Shown piece after piece: positions 63,458-64,000 of a stretch of 64,000 nucleotides of DNA. The notes below the pieces were generated by a model that worked only from the letters and a program-made list of their open reading frames with translations, searched no databases and was not told where the DNA came from. The first letter of the stretch is position 1; the number at the start of each line of letters is the position of its first letter. Source of the stretch: an uncultured Lachnospiraceae bacterium (GTDB lineage: Bacteria; Bacillota; Clostridia; Lachnospirales; Lachnospiraceae); assembly GCA_934899185.1 (NCBI GenBank), contig CAKXYI010000003.1:62001-126000 (forward strand), written 5' to 3'. The position numbers were made by a program, and so were the translations under genes.

Positions 63458-63718
63458 TTAGATCATCTCCTCTTCCAATCGTTTTACAATATCTTCTGGT
63501 ATCTTACACTTCAATGAACGTTCCAATCCCTTATTCTTCATCGCCTTGTGAAAACATTCGATGTTTTTACAAAGGTAAGCCCCTCTGCCATTGGCTCTGC
63601 CACTGGCATCTACAAGAAAGGTATCTTCCGGTGTCTTGACCACGCGGACCAAAAGGGATTTGTCTTTCATCTCATTACATCCCACACACTTGCGCTGTGG
63701 AATTTTTTTGCCATTCAT
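63458..63718 (-). CDS. ylxR: YlxR family protein (DUF448)
   Basis: An 86-residue YlxR: RKCVGCNEMKDK near the start and ASGRANGRGAYLC in the middle, both standard. It is a nucleic-acid-binding protein of the nusA operon; in some species it acts as a regulator. The ATG at 63718 lies one base after the nusA stop; the ORF opens 14 codons earlier inside nusA and has no support. Confidence 0.94.
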   Translation of the reverse strand: MNGKKIPQRKCVGCNEMKDKSLLVRVVKTPEDTFLVDASGRANGRGAYLCKNIECFHKAMKNKGLERSLKCKIPEDIVKRLEEEMI

Positions 63719-63719
63719 T

Positions 63720-64000
63720 TTATTCTTCACTTTCTGATGCTGCATCGTCATCGTAGTCATCTTCTACATAATCATCTTCGGACTCGTCATACTCCTCATC
63801 ATAGTATTCATCGTCATCATAATACTCATCATCATACTCGTTTTCATAATCCAAGAAATCGCCTGCTTCTCTCGCCTGCGTCTCGCTCTTGATGTCAATC
63901 TTAAATCCTGTCAGACGGGCTGCAAGTCTTGCATTCTGTCCTTCCTTACCAATGGCAAGTGACAACTGATAATCCGGAACAACAACTTTTGCTGTCTTTT
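63720..64000 (-). CDS. nusA: Transcription factor NusA, C-terminal part only, 5' end outside window
   Basis: The visible 93 codons hold the end of the second KH domain ([31 protein letters not shown]) and then a tail of about 45 residues made almost only of Asp, Glu and Tyr. NusA modulates pausing, termination and antitermination. The acidic tail is unlike the short end of many NusA proteins. The ylxR start follows one base after the stop. Confidence 0.93.
   Translation of the reverse strand, partial: KTAKVVVPDYQLSLAIGKEGQNARLAARLTGFKIDIKSETQAREAGDFLDYENEYDDEYYDDDEYYDEEYDESEDDYVEDDYDDDAASESEE

Overview
The window looks like chromosomal core from an anaerobic, Gram-positive Clostridia, most likely Lachnospiraceae or a close relative. 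The reasons are the translation operon order nusA-ylxR-ylxQ-infB-rbfA-nrnA-truB-ribF followed by rpsO-pnp, a six-gene Rnf complex in the order CDGEAB, a sodium-pumping decarboxylase cluster, FakA/Asp23 next to rpmB, and a GerW homologue. Most genes are on the minus strand. No rRNA, tRNA, CRISPR array or insertion sequence was seen.

Layout. 1-5.8 kb: fakA (cut by the left edge), Asp23, rpmB (plus), a small membrane protein, a DUF2207/LemA pair, a Cys-rich NifX-like protein and an internally deleted Rpn-family nuclease. 6.0-14.3 kb: an A+T-rich accessory island of PlsC-like acyltransferases and acyl-adenylating (ANL) enzymes, some intact, some fused, chimeric or broken, with repeats that record its rearrangement. 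14.5-15.6 kb: an XRE regulator and an MntA/HepT toxin-antitoxin pair. 15.6-23 kb: GerW, DUF2953, a class B PBP, an FtsW/SpoVE-type SEDS protein, a U32 hydroxylase and ZapA. 23-29.9 kb: one probable operon proB-DUF896-folate cyclo-ligase-proA-miaB-NusG_II-Gx_transp-ruvA-ruvB. 30-36.3 kb: apbE convergent with rnfCDGEAB. 36.3-43.1 kb: a YprB-type exonuclease, then a FAD protein-cmk-ispH-S1-cheR run and an RpiR regulator. 43.2-48.4 kb: a biotin-dependent sodium-pump decarboxylase operon with two different carboxyltransferases. 48.5-53.3 kb: two D,D-carboxypeptidases, scpAB and a cytoplasmic-type subtilisin. 53.4-64 kb: pnp, rpsO, an NlpC/P60 hydrolase and the nusA-infB-ribF operon, with nusA cut by the right edge.

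How the genes work together. ApbE would attach FMN to RnfG and RnfD, RibF makes the flavin, and Rnf together with the decarboxylase pump would set the ion gradient. ScpAB, ZapA, the SEDS/PBP pair, the carboxypeptidases and the NlpC/P60 enzyme serve chromosome segregation and wall growth. The most unusual part is the 6-14.3 kb island. It carries repeated acyltransferase/ANL modules, a membrane-anchored helical-repeat-ANL fusion with a second in-frame start site, a GNAT-acyltransferase chimera, and 44-bp direct repeats bounding about 4.2 kb. All four of its acyltransferases lack the usual Arg of the FPEGTR motif, which suggests an acceptor other than a simple glycerol phosphate. Product assignments rest on motif recognition; no database search was run.
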